Below, piece by piece: positions 1-8,261 of a stretch of DNA of 38,623 nt; position 1 is the stretch's first letter; each line of letters starts with the position of its first letter. The translations under genes were made by a program, and so were the position numbers. This stretch comes from Hyphomicrobiales bacterium (GTDB taxonomy: Bacteria > Pseudomonadota > Alphaproteobacteria > Rhizobiales > Xanthobacteraceae): contig DAHUXA010000015.1 of the NCBI GenBank assembly GCA_027307405.1, positions 1 through 38,623 on the forward strand. The letters run 5' to 3'. The notes below the pieces were generated by a model that was given only the letters and a program-made list of their open reading frames with translations, made no database searches and was not told the origin of the DNA.

Positions 1-186
1 CCGACGCATAGGGGTTTCGGAGTGCGATTACTTTCACGAGCAATGGATCAGTTCGGCGGGACGGTTGAGACCACTTTTGAACCGACGGGACTCGTCTGCA
101 AATTGAAAGTGACCCTTGCGGAACGCACGCCAAGCATTGTTCCGGAAATAACCAACAAGGGCCCCGGAGTACTGGCAGCGGATTGA
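1..186 (+). CDS. C-terminal end of a probable HWE-family sensor histidine kinase (5' truncated by window)
   Basis: Frame 1 reads ...HRGFGVRLLSRAMDQFGGTVETTFEPTGLVCKLKVTLAERTPSIV...AAD*, resembling the GFGxRLL..LxGxVxxxxxPxGLxCxLxxxL tail of HWE/HisKA_2 kinase ATPase domains. Confidence 0.65.
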   Translation, partial: PTHRGFGVRLLSRAMDQFGGTVETTFEPTGLVCKLKVTLAERTPSIVPEITNKGPGVLAAD

Positions 187-205
187 ACTATGGTGCTCGC
201 CGCGT

Positions 206-235
206 GATGTCCGCTTCTGGCACAAAGCGGACATC
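206..235. repeat. Short dispersed inverted repeat, copy 1 (perfect 11-bp arms, 8-nt loop)
   Basis: GATGTCCGCTT-CTGGCACA-AAGCGGACATC; related copy at 3876-3906 and degenerate partial copy at 4979-4998. Confidence 0.75.
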
Positions 236-270
236 GAGTGACGGCAACGCCAAATTGACTGGCTGGTGCC

Positions 271-1116
271 CTATTCGTTCCGGCAGTAGCTGCGTCCTAT
301 GAAGCTCTGGTCGTAGTAACGCCATGAGATCGGATGGTCGAGTGCCAATACGCCGGCAAGAGTGACGGCATAGATGGCACACTTGATGTCTCGGTCTTCT
401 CCCTCGAGATTTTCGGGCAGTTTGGCGCTTGCATAGCCGACATAGTGCACCCGACGGGCGCTCAAGCCTTCTGTGGCAGCGAGTGCAACCTTCGCCGTCA
501 TGTAATGATCGGGGTGGTCGTTGGCGTTACGGGCGGGATCCAGCTCCGGCACATTAAATTGGACTGAAGGCGCGAGCCCCCGCTCAAAATTGATGATGCT
601 CCGCAACGTTGCCGTCAGCTCGCCCCAACTGTCATACGAGGCGGTTCCATCGATCGCGCCGAGCGCATGAATATGACCGTCCGCCAGACGTCTGAGTGAT
701 TGATGGCGGGTGCCTACGTAGCCCTCGCCATCTGGGCCGCCATCCGGGAGGCGCAGGAAAAATGCTACTGTGTTGCGATAGCTTACGCGGCGGATCGGGC
801 GGCCGTTGAATGCCGGAGTTGACACGGCTTTTTCGGTTGGCGGGCGATTGTCTGAATCCGCCATAAATCGGATTGCGCATTCAGCGCCGCTTTCGCGGGC
901 GAGATAAAGCGGATGCTGTCGGCCGCCATTGTTTGTTCCGAGTCCCGCGTCACCTGCCGTCACATGTATGAAGACGCCCTTGGTATTGGAATCAAGCACG
1001 TCATGGAACGCGGAGGGATTCATGAAAAGCTGCCAATCGTCCTCATGGGGCGCAAAATAGAATGAGACGCGTTGTGGACTATCCTCAGGCGTAACGCCCG
1101 CTGTGATCATTGCCAT
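271..1116 (-). CDS. PIG-L family deacetylase (no obvious signal peptide)
   Basis: VSFYFAPHEDDWQLFMNP (HxDD motif) and NDHPDHYMTAK (HPDH motif); clear paralog of the ORF at 2579-3526. Confidence 0.8.
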   Translation of the reverse strand: MAMITAGVTPEDSPQRVSFYFAPHEDDWQLFMNPSAFHDVLDSNTKGVFIHVTAGDAGLGTNNGGRQHPLYLARESGAECAIRFMADSDNRPPTEKAVSTPAFNGRPIRRVSYRNTVAFFLRLPDGGPDGEGYVGTRHQSLRRLADGHIHALGAIDGTASYDSWGELTATLRSIINFERGLAPSVQFNVPELDPARNANDHPDHYMTAKVALAATEGLSARRVHYVGYASAKLPENLEGEDRDIKCAIYAVTLAGVLALDHPISWRYYDQSFIGRSYCRNE

Positions 1117-1263
1117 GGCGTTTCCTCTGAATCAGGTGCCAGCTCGGTGCCGGTAACAGCGATAGCTGCCTTACTAAGTTATTTTTGCAACTTGTGCTTT
1201 TGACTGAAATCAATGTTTGAGAACGGCCCATTGACTTGATGCTTGTTAGCGGAAGGGCTTGGA

Positions 1264-2415
1264 TCAGACGCGCAGGAAAATCCTTCGGCGATACAAGAAG
1301 CCGGCAAGCGCGATGGCGAGCACAAGTCCCAGTATATGGGCGACGAAAAGACCGGTTCCCGGCGTGATCATCCGGTCGAGCCAGGCCGATACGTCGCCGC
1401 CCACAAACCGCAACGCGAAAGGCTCAAAACCGGCAATGCCATTAATAAAGTAAAGCGTGATGGCATTGGCGCCAACCCAAACGAAGATCGTAGCCCAGGC
1501 CTTCCATCCCCACACATCGATGACCTGATGCAGGACGGCGAGCAGGATCGCGCTGTAGCCGGCGGCGACCAGCACGAATGATGACGTCCAGATCGCCTTG
1601 ATGACCGGGAACTGCAGGCCCCAAAGATAGCCGACTAACGCCATCACCGTCCCAGCACCAATCAACCACAGCGTTTTCTGCGTCGATGTAAGGTGCTCGT
1701 CCTTCAGCAACAGCCCGGCCAACACCCCCAGGAGACAGGTACCGATCGCCGGTAATGTGCTCAGCAGTCCTTCCGGATCGCGGGTTTTGTTCCACAGCCG
1801 GCCTGGCAGATAATGTGCATCGATCCAGTTGGCGAGGTTGGCGTCTGGTCCAAAGGAGCCGGCGCCGATTCCCGGCACCGGCATGAAGGTCATCAGCGCC
1901 CAGTAGCCGCCAAGCAGAGCAACAAGCGCTACGATCAGCCCGCCCCGATCGAAATTCAGAAACAGAAATGACGCAAACAGATAGCAGATGGCGATGCGTT
2001 GCAGTACGCCGACAAAACGGATGTCGCTCCAATGCTGGCTGATACCTCCGTAGAAAATCACTCCGAGGAGGTACAGTAACAGCGCGCGGCGCAACACATG
2101 CAGGTGCGCCTGCACCCGCCCTTCACGCTCGACTAGGCGCGGCAGTGCCAGCACGATCGAGACGCCGGTGACGAAAATGAACAGCGGGAAGATGAAATCG
2201 TAAAAGCGGAAGCCTTCCCATGCCACATGACTCATTTGGGTGCCGAGGAAGCCGCCGATCGAGCTCAGCGGTGGGCCCTTGTCGCGCAGCATCCGGTCGA
2301 GCGCCCAGATCGCTCCGTCGGCGCCGATGATCCAGAATATATTGAACCCGCGCAGCGCATCGACCGATACGACGCGGCGGGTTTGCAAGGCTAACGGCAC
2401 ATCTGCGTAGCGCAT
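1264..2415 (-). CDS. Multi-TM acyltransferase, heparan-alpha-glucosaminide N-acetyltransferase-like / DUF5009
   Basis: RVVSVDALRGFNIFWIIGADG...FYDFIFPLFIFVTGVSIVLAL...; many TM segments; SxDxLRGxxI N-terminal signature. Confidence 0.8.
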   Translation of the reverse strand: MRYADVPLALQTRRVVSVDALRGFNIFWIIGADGAIWALDRMLRDKGPPLSSIGGFLGTQMSHVAWEGFRFYDFIFPLFIFVTGVSIVLALPRLVEREGRVQAHLHVLRRALLLYLLGVIFYGGISQHWSDIRFVGVLQRIAICYLFASFLFLNFDRGGLIVALVALLGGYWALMTFMPVPGIGAGSFGPDANLANWIDAHYLPGRLWNKTRDPEGLLSTLPAIGTCLLGVLAGLLLKDEHLTSTQKTLWLIGAGTVMALVGYLWGLQFPVIKAIWTSSFVLVAAGYSAILLAVLHQVIDVWGWKAWATIFVWVGANAITLYFINGIAGFEPFALRFVGGDVSAWLDRMITPGTGLFVAHILGLVLAIALAGFLYRRRIFLRV

Positions 2416-2578
2416 TGGACGCCGGTGCTATTGCAAGCATAAGCGTTTGGCCGAACGAAAACGGGCCGGCCTGAAAATGGTTGCAAAAATAGTCTGGCAC
2501 GACGATTGAGTTATTGACCCACATCAATCGCAAGGAAGGAAAGTGAACGTTGTGGTGCCGACCTGCTTAGGAAAAGGC

Positions 2579-3526
2579 CTAATGCCGCGCTACTGTCATT
2601 GTAGTCGCGGGTGTGTCACAACGCCCAGTCGGCTCCTGGATACGGAAATAGTTCCGCCCGACGAATGACTGGTCGTAGTGACGCCAGGAAGTGCCGTGAT
2701 CTAAAGCCTGCACGCCAGCGAGCGTGACCGCAAAAACGGAACTTTCCATGTCGCGCTGTTGTGCATCGAGGTTTTGAGGCAGCCGCGAACTTGCATAGTC
2801 GACATAGTAGACCCGCCGCACACAAGAAAGATCCTTGACCGCTTCGAGAGCGGCCTTCGCGGTCATCAGATGGTCGGAATGGTCGTTCGGATTAATGCGC
2901 GAATTGGTCTCGGCCACATTGATCTGCGCTACAGCGGCCTTGCCGCGCTCGTAAGTGACGATTGCACGCAGCGTAGCAACCAGATCGTCCCAGCCATGAT
3001 ACGTGGCCGAGCCGTCGACCGCTCGCAGAATCTCATTTTCGCCAGTGGCCAAGCGCTTGAGAGATTGAAAGCCGGTCTCGTAATAGCCGTCACCAGACCA
3101 GTGACCGTCCGGCACGCGCAGGAAGTAGCCCACGGTGTTTAAGTAGCTGACTCGATAAATCATATGCCCGTTGAAAGACATCGAAGCCGCGATGCGCTCG
3201 CCGGGCACCGCATCGGCGTCTGCCATAAATCGGATCGCGGCTTCGGCGCCATTTTCGCGCGCCAGATAAAAGGGGTGCTTGCGGCCACCTAGGCCGTTGC
3301 CAAGCCCCGCGTCGCCGGCTGTCAGATGCACGAACACGGTCTTGGCTGCGCCATTGACTACGTCCTGAAAAGCGGACGGATTCATAAACAACTGCCAGTC
3401 GTCCTCGTGCCCAGCGAAATAGAACGACACCTTGTCGGGCCGCTTGCCGTCATTGGCTGATGCCGGCGCGCTTGCCAGCACGGCACCGACCAGGCAGGCA
3501 GCTACAAACGTTCGCGATATTGGCAT
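2579..3526 (-). CDS. PIG-L family deacetylase with N-terminal signal peptide (alternative start at 3562)
   Basis: MPISRTFVAACLVGAVLASAPASA signal-like N-terminus; VSFYFAGHEDDWQLFMNP and NDHSDHLMTAK motifs. Confidence 0.8.
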   Translation of the reverse strand: MPISRTFVAACLVGAVLASAPASANDGKRPDKVSFYFAGHEDDWQLFMNPSAFQDVVNGAAKTVFVHLTAGDAGLGNGLGGRKHPFYLARENGAEAAIRFMADADAVPGERIAASMSFNGHMIYRVSYLNTVGYFLRVPDGHWSGDGYYETGFQSLKRLATGENEILRAVDGSATYHGWDDLVATLRAIVTYERGKAAVAQINVAETNSRINPNDHSDHLMTAKAALEAVKDLSCVRRVYYVDYASSRLPQNLDAQQRDMESSVFAVTLAGVQALDHGTSWRHYDQSFVGRNYFRIQEPTGRCDTPATTMTVARH

Positions 3527-3662
3527 GCCCAGTCCCCCCACGCGTGGCGTATTATTCGGCAAATAGGATATGAATGTGACTCTTACAATGAAAGGGCAGA
3601 CGCAGCTTTATGGCACCGGGCCTCTGTACACGCGTTTGACAATTCAGGAACGTGCTTTGTCG

Positions 3663-3674
3663 TTTGTATACAAA
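3663..3674. promoter_or_regulatory. Perfect 12-bp palindrome TTTGTATACAAA, GntR/FadR-subfamily-like operator
   Basis: TTTGTATACAAA fits the general tnGTnnnACna FadR-type operator pattern; lies 33 bp upstream of a catabolic gene relic. Confidence 0.4.
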
Positions 3675-3707
3675 TAATTAGCATACCGCCGTCGAAAGCT
3701 TTGCCGC

Positions 3708-3850
3708 ATGAAACCCGCGCCTTTCGTCCGTCATGTGCCAAAGACGCTTGAAGAGGCGTTGAAGATTCTGGCCGAAGTTGCGCCGCAGACGGCCGCGCTC
3801 TGGCAAGGCAGCTGGGCCCAATTGCGTTAGCATCGCTACTCACCTGCGCC
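3708..3850 (+). pseudogene. Relic of xanthine-dehydrogenase-family FAD-binding (CoxM-like) subunit, truncated and frameshifted
   Basis: MKPAPFVRHVPKTLEEALKILAEVAPQ, then +1 frame DGRALARQLGPIALASLL, resembling MKPAPFxYxxPxSLxEALxLLAE..DGRVLAGGQSLxPxMxxRL; first frame stops at 3830. Confidence 0.6.
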
Positions 3851-3875
3851 GATATAGTCACCGAACCAGTGTCGC

Positions 3876-3906
3876 GATGTCCGCTTTTGGGGTGAAAGCA
3901 GACATC
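3876..3906. repeat. Short dispersed inverted repeat, copy 2
   Basis: GATGTCCGCTTT-TGGGGTG-AAAGCAGACATC; 12-bp arms with one mismatch; same family as 206-235. Confidence 0.75.
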
Positions 3907-4112
3907 AGTCCGCGCGGAAGCGGCCCCCAAACCGGCTGCCCCAACTATCGGTATGAGGGCGCCCCGCAGTTCCCATCCCACCGAGGAGGGAACGCCCCAC
4001 CTCAAACCCGGTGGCGGATCGTCAGTTCCAGAAACATTGCGCTAAATCAACTTCGGAGCGATTCGGCTGGGGATAGTCTGACCATTTCGCGAACAATGGG
4101 AGGGCACACCAC

Positions 4113-4331
4113 ATGGCACTGGTGTTAGGCCTTTTCTGGTTGTGGGGCATCGTCGGCTTTGTGGTCATCGGGATGATGCTCGCTGCGTCGACTGGCCCCG
4201 AAGCAACCTTCCTCGTAATTGCATGTGTTGCATTCTGGATCGGCGGCATGGTCATGCTGGGACTGGGAAGTGTTCTTGCCGACATACATGAGCGGCGCAA
4301 GGATCGATCTGATCTAAACATCACCAAGTGA
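4113..4331 (+). CDS. Small two-TM hypothetical membrane protein (72 aa)
   Basis: ATG ORF with two hydrophobic segments (LVLGLFWLWGIVGFVVIGMMLA; TFLVIACVAFWIGGMVMLGLG). Confidence 0.55.
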   Translation: MALVLGLFWLWGIVGFVVIGMMLAASTGPEATFLVIACVAFWIGGMVMLGLGSVLADIHERRKDRSDLNITK

Positions 4332-4570
4332 TAGATCGGCTGGACGTTCTGCCGCGCCGTCTTTGCATGGGGGACGGGGGGGCATGTGCAAATCCCTTAT
4401 GTTTGAACATGCGGAACGTCGGGCAGGCGTTCCTTTGCTAAATGCCCTCTAAAATTAGATTCCCGGAAAAAAAATAGATCGTGCTCACCGGACGAGGTCA
4501 GCGCACCCGCCCATATCGCTCCGTGATATAAAATTCACCTTTAACCGGGTCACTTGGCTTGGGGGACAAC

Positions 4571-4765
4571 ATGAAGCTTGCAGACATCGACGCCCACGAA
4601 TTGGTGAAAGCATTACACAATGAACGCAGCGTATGGATCAAAATTCCGAAAGACCAAGGACGGCGAGAGACTGAAGCTAAAAAAATAACAATCTCAGTGC
4701 TCGCGGCCCTCGAACACGTATTTGCCCACGTGGCGGGAGCCTCCGATCCCCCGAAGCACTCCTGA
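4571..4765 (+). CDS. Small hypothetical protein (64 aa; alternative TTG start at 4559)
   Basis: MKLADIDAHELVKALHNERSVWIKIPKDQGRRETEAKKITISVLAALEHVFAH... Confidence 0.4.
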   Translation: MKLADIDAHELVKALHNERSVWIKIPKDQGRRETEAKKITISVLAALEHVFAHVAGASDPPKHS

Positions 4766-4801
4766 ATGATCTGGCCATGCTGGCAAACTTGATCTTACCC
4801 A

Positions 4802-4984
4802 AACGACGCGGTCGATCGCTATCCGCTCATTGCAGCGGAGGCGGCGAGATTGAAGGGCTCTGCCATTCTCGACGCCGAGGTTGTCTGCGTGAGCAAGGAC
4901 GGGGTGCCGGATTTTGACGCCCTACATAGTCGCACCGTTGGCGACCAATTCCAATGCAGCGCTCGGGCCGCCCGTCTTTGCTGA
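4802..4984 (+). pseudogene. Fragment of ATP-dependent DNA ligase (LigD-type nucleotidyltransferase domain)
   Basis: NDAVDRYPLIAAEAARLKGSAILDAEVVCVSKDGVPDFDALHSRTVGDQ... resembles (T)DRYPLIxxAxxxLxxxSxxLDGEVVxxxxDGxxDFxALHSR; no start, flanks missing, stop at 4982-4984. Confidence 0.65.
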
Positions 4985-5149
4985 CACAGCGCTGACATAG
5001 CCCGGCCCGAGTTACGATCGATCTGAGCTGTTGTGGGAACGGTTGATATTCGGGCGTTTCTGGTGGCGCATAACCTTCTCGATCCTTGGACACGCTGATC
5101 TGGCATCAGGAAGCGGCAGCCCCCTACACGCAGTAAGCAAGGATCCCAA

Positions 5150-6115
5150 TCAGACCGAAGCTTGAGCGGACCCGGCCAAGTTGGACGCCGCAGCGGGAAC
5201 GGCAACCGTTGACGGTTCATCTGTCGGCACAAGCCGGCACAACCAGGAGCTCGCCGCAAGCGCCGCGAATGCGACTGCCGCGCCGCCGACCAGATCGATG
5301 AAGTAGTGCGCGCCATCAACGGGCGTCGCCGCCATCAACGCGCAATTGAGAACGATCGCCGGCCACCGCACAAATGGCACCGTCCGCAAAGCCCAGATAT
5401 ACATCAGCGCCGCAGACGTATGGAAACTCGGGAAGGTGATCAAGCCTTCAAGATTGTCGAGCCGAATTGAATGGAGTGTGCCAGCCCGCAGAGCTTCGAG
5501 TGTCGGCACGTGGGTGTAGACGGTAGAAGCAATGTTTGCGTAAACCTGTGGCGTCAGATCGAGGTAGACGAAGGCCGCGACCGCCGGCGTGAATACTGAA
5601 ATAGCCGCAGTCGCGACGAGCGCCAGGCCAAAGGCGAGCATCCACTGTCGCAGATGCGGCAATTGGTTGGCGACCATCAGTATCATCGGCACCAACGCGA
5701 ACTGCGGTAGCAAAGAAAGATAAGAGTAGCCCGCAAGCTCGGCGAGCAATGGACGATTGTTGACAAAATCGAGATAGGCGCGCCGGTTCAATCCCAGCGC
5801 TTGATCGATCGCGTACAGCGCAGCGTCGCGATACGGAAAATTGGCCGTCATGGCCGCATAGGTGAGCAGAATGCCGAAAAGCAGGATCAGCAGCATCTGC
5901 GCTGCTGCTTCAGTGACCGCAGAGAGATGCAGGTTGGGCCGGCGGTAGCGGTAGAAAAGACTCGCCGCCAAAAGCCCGATGATCGCCAATGGCAAACACG
6001 GATTGCTGGAGAGGTCGACGGTGAGGCGAGCGAGCGCGAAACTCCCTATTGTCAACACGGCCATCGCGCCAACCAGGTACCAGACGAACTTCGCACGCGT
6101 GAGAGTCATAGACAT
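5150..6115 (-). CDS. PAP2-superfamily membrane phosphatase
   Basis: Multi-TM; ...LITFPSFHTSAALMYIWALR...PVDGAHYFIDLVGG matches PAP2 SxxxH / HxxxD signatures. Confidence 0.8.
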   Translation of the reverse strand: MSMTLTRAKFVWYLVGAMAVLTIGSFALARLTVDLSSNPCLPLAIIGLLAASLFYRYRRPNLHLSAVTEAAAQMLLILLFGILLTYAAMTANFPYRDAALYAIDQALGLNRRAYLDFVNNRPLLAELAGYSYLSLLPQFALVPMILMVANQLPHLRQWMLAFGLALVATAAISVFTPAVAAFVYLDLTPQVYANIASTVYTHVPTLEALRAGTLHSIRLDNLEGLITFPSFHTSAALMYIWALRTVPFVRWPAIVLNCALMAATPVDGAHYFIDLVGGAAVAFAALAASSWLCRLVPTDEPSTVAVPAAASNLAGSAQASV

Positions 6116-6480
6116 CCCTGCCCCGCTTCACTTTTCGGACTATGGGGCGCAGGTGATTAAGATTGTTTTTCGGCGACCGCCGACCCTATCCGTGACGGGA
6201 CGGGTGTAAATCGTTGTCTAATTTTTCTTTAAAATTCGGGGTATTTCGCACGGTTTGCTATTCGTTAAAGCTGATTTCCGACTAGGCACCCAATTTTCTT
6301 TGCCGGGCAATTGACTGAAGAGCACCCCCAGCGCGCGCCTACCTCATGTACCGGATGGTGGGTATTTGGCCGCACGGCTCAGGCTTGCCAAAATCAGTTG
6401 GACCTCCGACAATCTTCGCCGTTCGCAACGAGAAGCTTGCCAATTGAACGTGCAAGCCCGGCGAAAGTGGGAGGAAAACC

Positions 6481-7488
6481 ATGCGCTTTCAGAAATTCGC
6501 GCTGGCCGGCGTGTGCGCTCTCGGCCTTCTCGGAATAAGCCCCGCCAACAGCGCCGAACCCGTGAAAATCCGTATGTCATGGGTGGCCCCCGTCGCCAAC
6601 TGGGCGTCCATTATCCTCGAGAAAAAGGACCTGGCCGTGCACTTGGGCAAGTCCTACACACTCGAATCAGTTCGCTATCAAGGCACGCCGCAAATGATCA
6701 CGGCGATTGCCAACAATGAACTGGAAGTATCCAACCTCGCCTATTCCTCGCTCGCGATCGCTATCGAAAACGCCGGGCTCGATGACATCCGCGTCATTGC
6801 CGATGAATTCCAGGACGGCGTCCCCGGTTATTTCAGCGAGCAGTTTTACGTCCGCAAAGATAGCGGCATCAACAAGGTCGAGGATCTCAAGGGCAAGGTA
6901 ATCGCGACCAACGGCGGCGGCAGTGCGGTCGACGTCGCCATGCGTGCCATGCTGAAGAAGCACGGCCTGGAGGAGAAACGCGATTACACGATGATCGAAG
7001 CGCCGCTGCCGACCATGCCGGCCGTGCTTTCCGACAAGAAGGCCGACCTCGTTCCCGCCGTGCTGCCCTTCGCGCTCAACCCCAAGCTCAAGGAGGAAGG
7101 CAAAATTCTCTTCGAGCAACGGGAAGCAATTGGCGTTACCCAGATGATCGTATGGACGGCGAGGAAATCGTTCATCGATAAAAACCGCGCTGCGATGGTC
7201 GACTTCATGGAGGATATGCTGCGCATCACGCGCTGGTACCTCGACCCGAAGAACCACGACGAAGCAGCCAAGATTGCCTCCAACGTGACCAAGGTGCCGC
7301 CGGAGCGGTTCGGCTGGCTGTTCACCAAGGCCGACACCTACCGGGATCCGAATCTGCTCCCGAACGTAGAAGCCCTGCAACGAAACGTCGACATGACGCA
7401 GGACCTGGGCTTCGTGAAGAAAAAGATCGACATCAAGAAATACGTCGACGTCAGCCTGGCTCAGGAAGCGGCCAAGCGGCTGAAATAA
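6481..7488 (+). CDS. ABC transporter substrate-binding protein (SsuA/TauA/NMT1-like), orphan
   Basis: Signal peptide MRFQKFALAGVCALGLLGISPANSAEP; VKIRMSWVAPVANWASIILEKKDL...VIATNGGGSAVDVAMRAMLKKHGL. Confidence 0.85.
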   Translation: MRFQKFALAGVCALGLLGISPANSAEPVKIRMSWVAPVANWASIILEKKDLAVHLGKSYTLESVRYQGTPQMITAIANNELEVSNLAYSSLAIAIENAGLDDIRVIADEFQDGVPGYFSEQFYVRKDSGINKVEDLKGKVIATNGGGSAVDVAMRAMLKKHGLEEKRDYTMIEAPLPTMPAVLSDKKADLVPAVLPFALNPKLKEEGKILFEQREAIGVTQMIVWTARKSFIDKNRAAMVDFMEDMLRITRWYLDPKNHDEAAKIASNVTKVPPERFGWLFTKADTYRDPNLLPNVEALQRNVDMTQDLGFVKKKIDIKKYVDVSLAQEAAKRLK

Positions 7489-7512
7489 CCCTTTCCATCA
7501 TCTCTCACGCAG

Positions 7513-7547
7513 ATAGGCCCCGGACATCCCGGGGCCTATTTTGTTTT
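7513..7547 (+). terminator. Rho-independent terminator
   Basis: ATAGGCCCCGG-ACATC-CCGGGGCCTAT, perfect 11-bp stem, followed by TTTGTTTTTG; 25 nt after the SBP stop. Confidence 0.88.
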
Positions 7548-7554
7548 TGTCTGC

Positions 7555-8076
7555 TTAGATTCGCTTGAGGGGGATGGCACCCAAAAAGTCGCGCTTGCCA
7601 ATATCCACACCGAAGTTCCGCACCACAGCGTAGGCAGTGGTGAGATGGAAATAGAAATTTGGCAAGACGAAATGATTGAGATAGTCGGCGCCTTTCATCT
7701 GACCTTTGCTCGATCCGAGTGGAAACGTGATTTCTCGCTCCGATGAGGCATCGATCGCCTTCGTGTCGAGGGTCTTGAGATAAGCGATCGTCTTGGCAAT
7801 GCGTTGTTTCAGTTGGTCGGCGGTCGCCTCCGTATCTTCGAATTTCGGAGGTTCAACGCCAGCAAGGCGTGCCGTGCCGTTCTTGGCCTGGTCGCAAGCG
7901 ACCTGCACCTGACGGCCGAACGCGAACATGTCCGGCGCCAGCCGCCAGCCGACCAGCACCGATTGATCGATCTTCTTTGCGGCTACGTGGGCTGCCGCCT
8001 TGTCGAGCACCGCCGACAGAGCATTGAGGCCGATCTCGAAGACCGGCAAGGACGCTTGAGAAACTGAAAAGGGCAT
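7555..8076 (-). CDS. DUF1993 domain-containing protein
   Basis: MPFSVSQASLPVFEIGLNALSAVLDKAAAH...LAPDMFAFGRQVQVACDQAKNGTARLAG... is typical of DUF1993. Confidence 0.75.
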   Translation of the reverse strand: MPFSVSQASLPVFEIGLNALSAVLDKAAAHVAAKKIDQSVLVGWRLAPDMFAFGRQVQVACDQAKNGTARLAGVEPPKFEDTEATADQLKQRIAKTIAYLKTLDTKAIDASSEREITFPLGSSKGQMKGADYLNHFVLPNFYFHLTTAYAVVRNFGVDIGKRDFLGAIPLKRI

Positions 8077-8230
8077 GTGGAATCCTTACGAACACGACTA
8101 CCGGCGACTCCGGCGCGCGGACCTTCGCACGGCAGCTCGCCGTCCCTCAATCGGTCCAAATTGAAAAAGTTCAATCGTCGGAAGGGACAAGCCCAATGTC
8201 GTTCAAGGCATCCGCATAGAGGAGGAAATT

Positions 8231-8260
8231 ATGTTACAAGATCAACTGAAGGACCAATGA
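8231..8260 (+). other. Possible 9-codon leader ORF (MLQDQLKDQ) immediately upstream of exbB
   Basis: ATG preceded by a strong Shine-Dalgarno (GAGGAGGAAATT); TGA ends 1 nt before the exbB ATG. Confidence 0.35.
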
Positions 8261-8261
8261 A

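Noticed and set aside
34-234. 66-aa minus ORF MSALCQKRTSRGEHHSS...
   Set aside because: Spurious translation of the inverted repeat at 206-235 running antisense to the kinase tail.
6667-7380. 237-aa minus-strand ORF antisense to the SBP
   Set aside because: Shadow ORF; the plus-strand SBP has signal peptide, full-length homology and a terminator.
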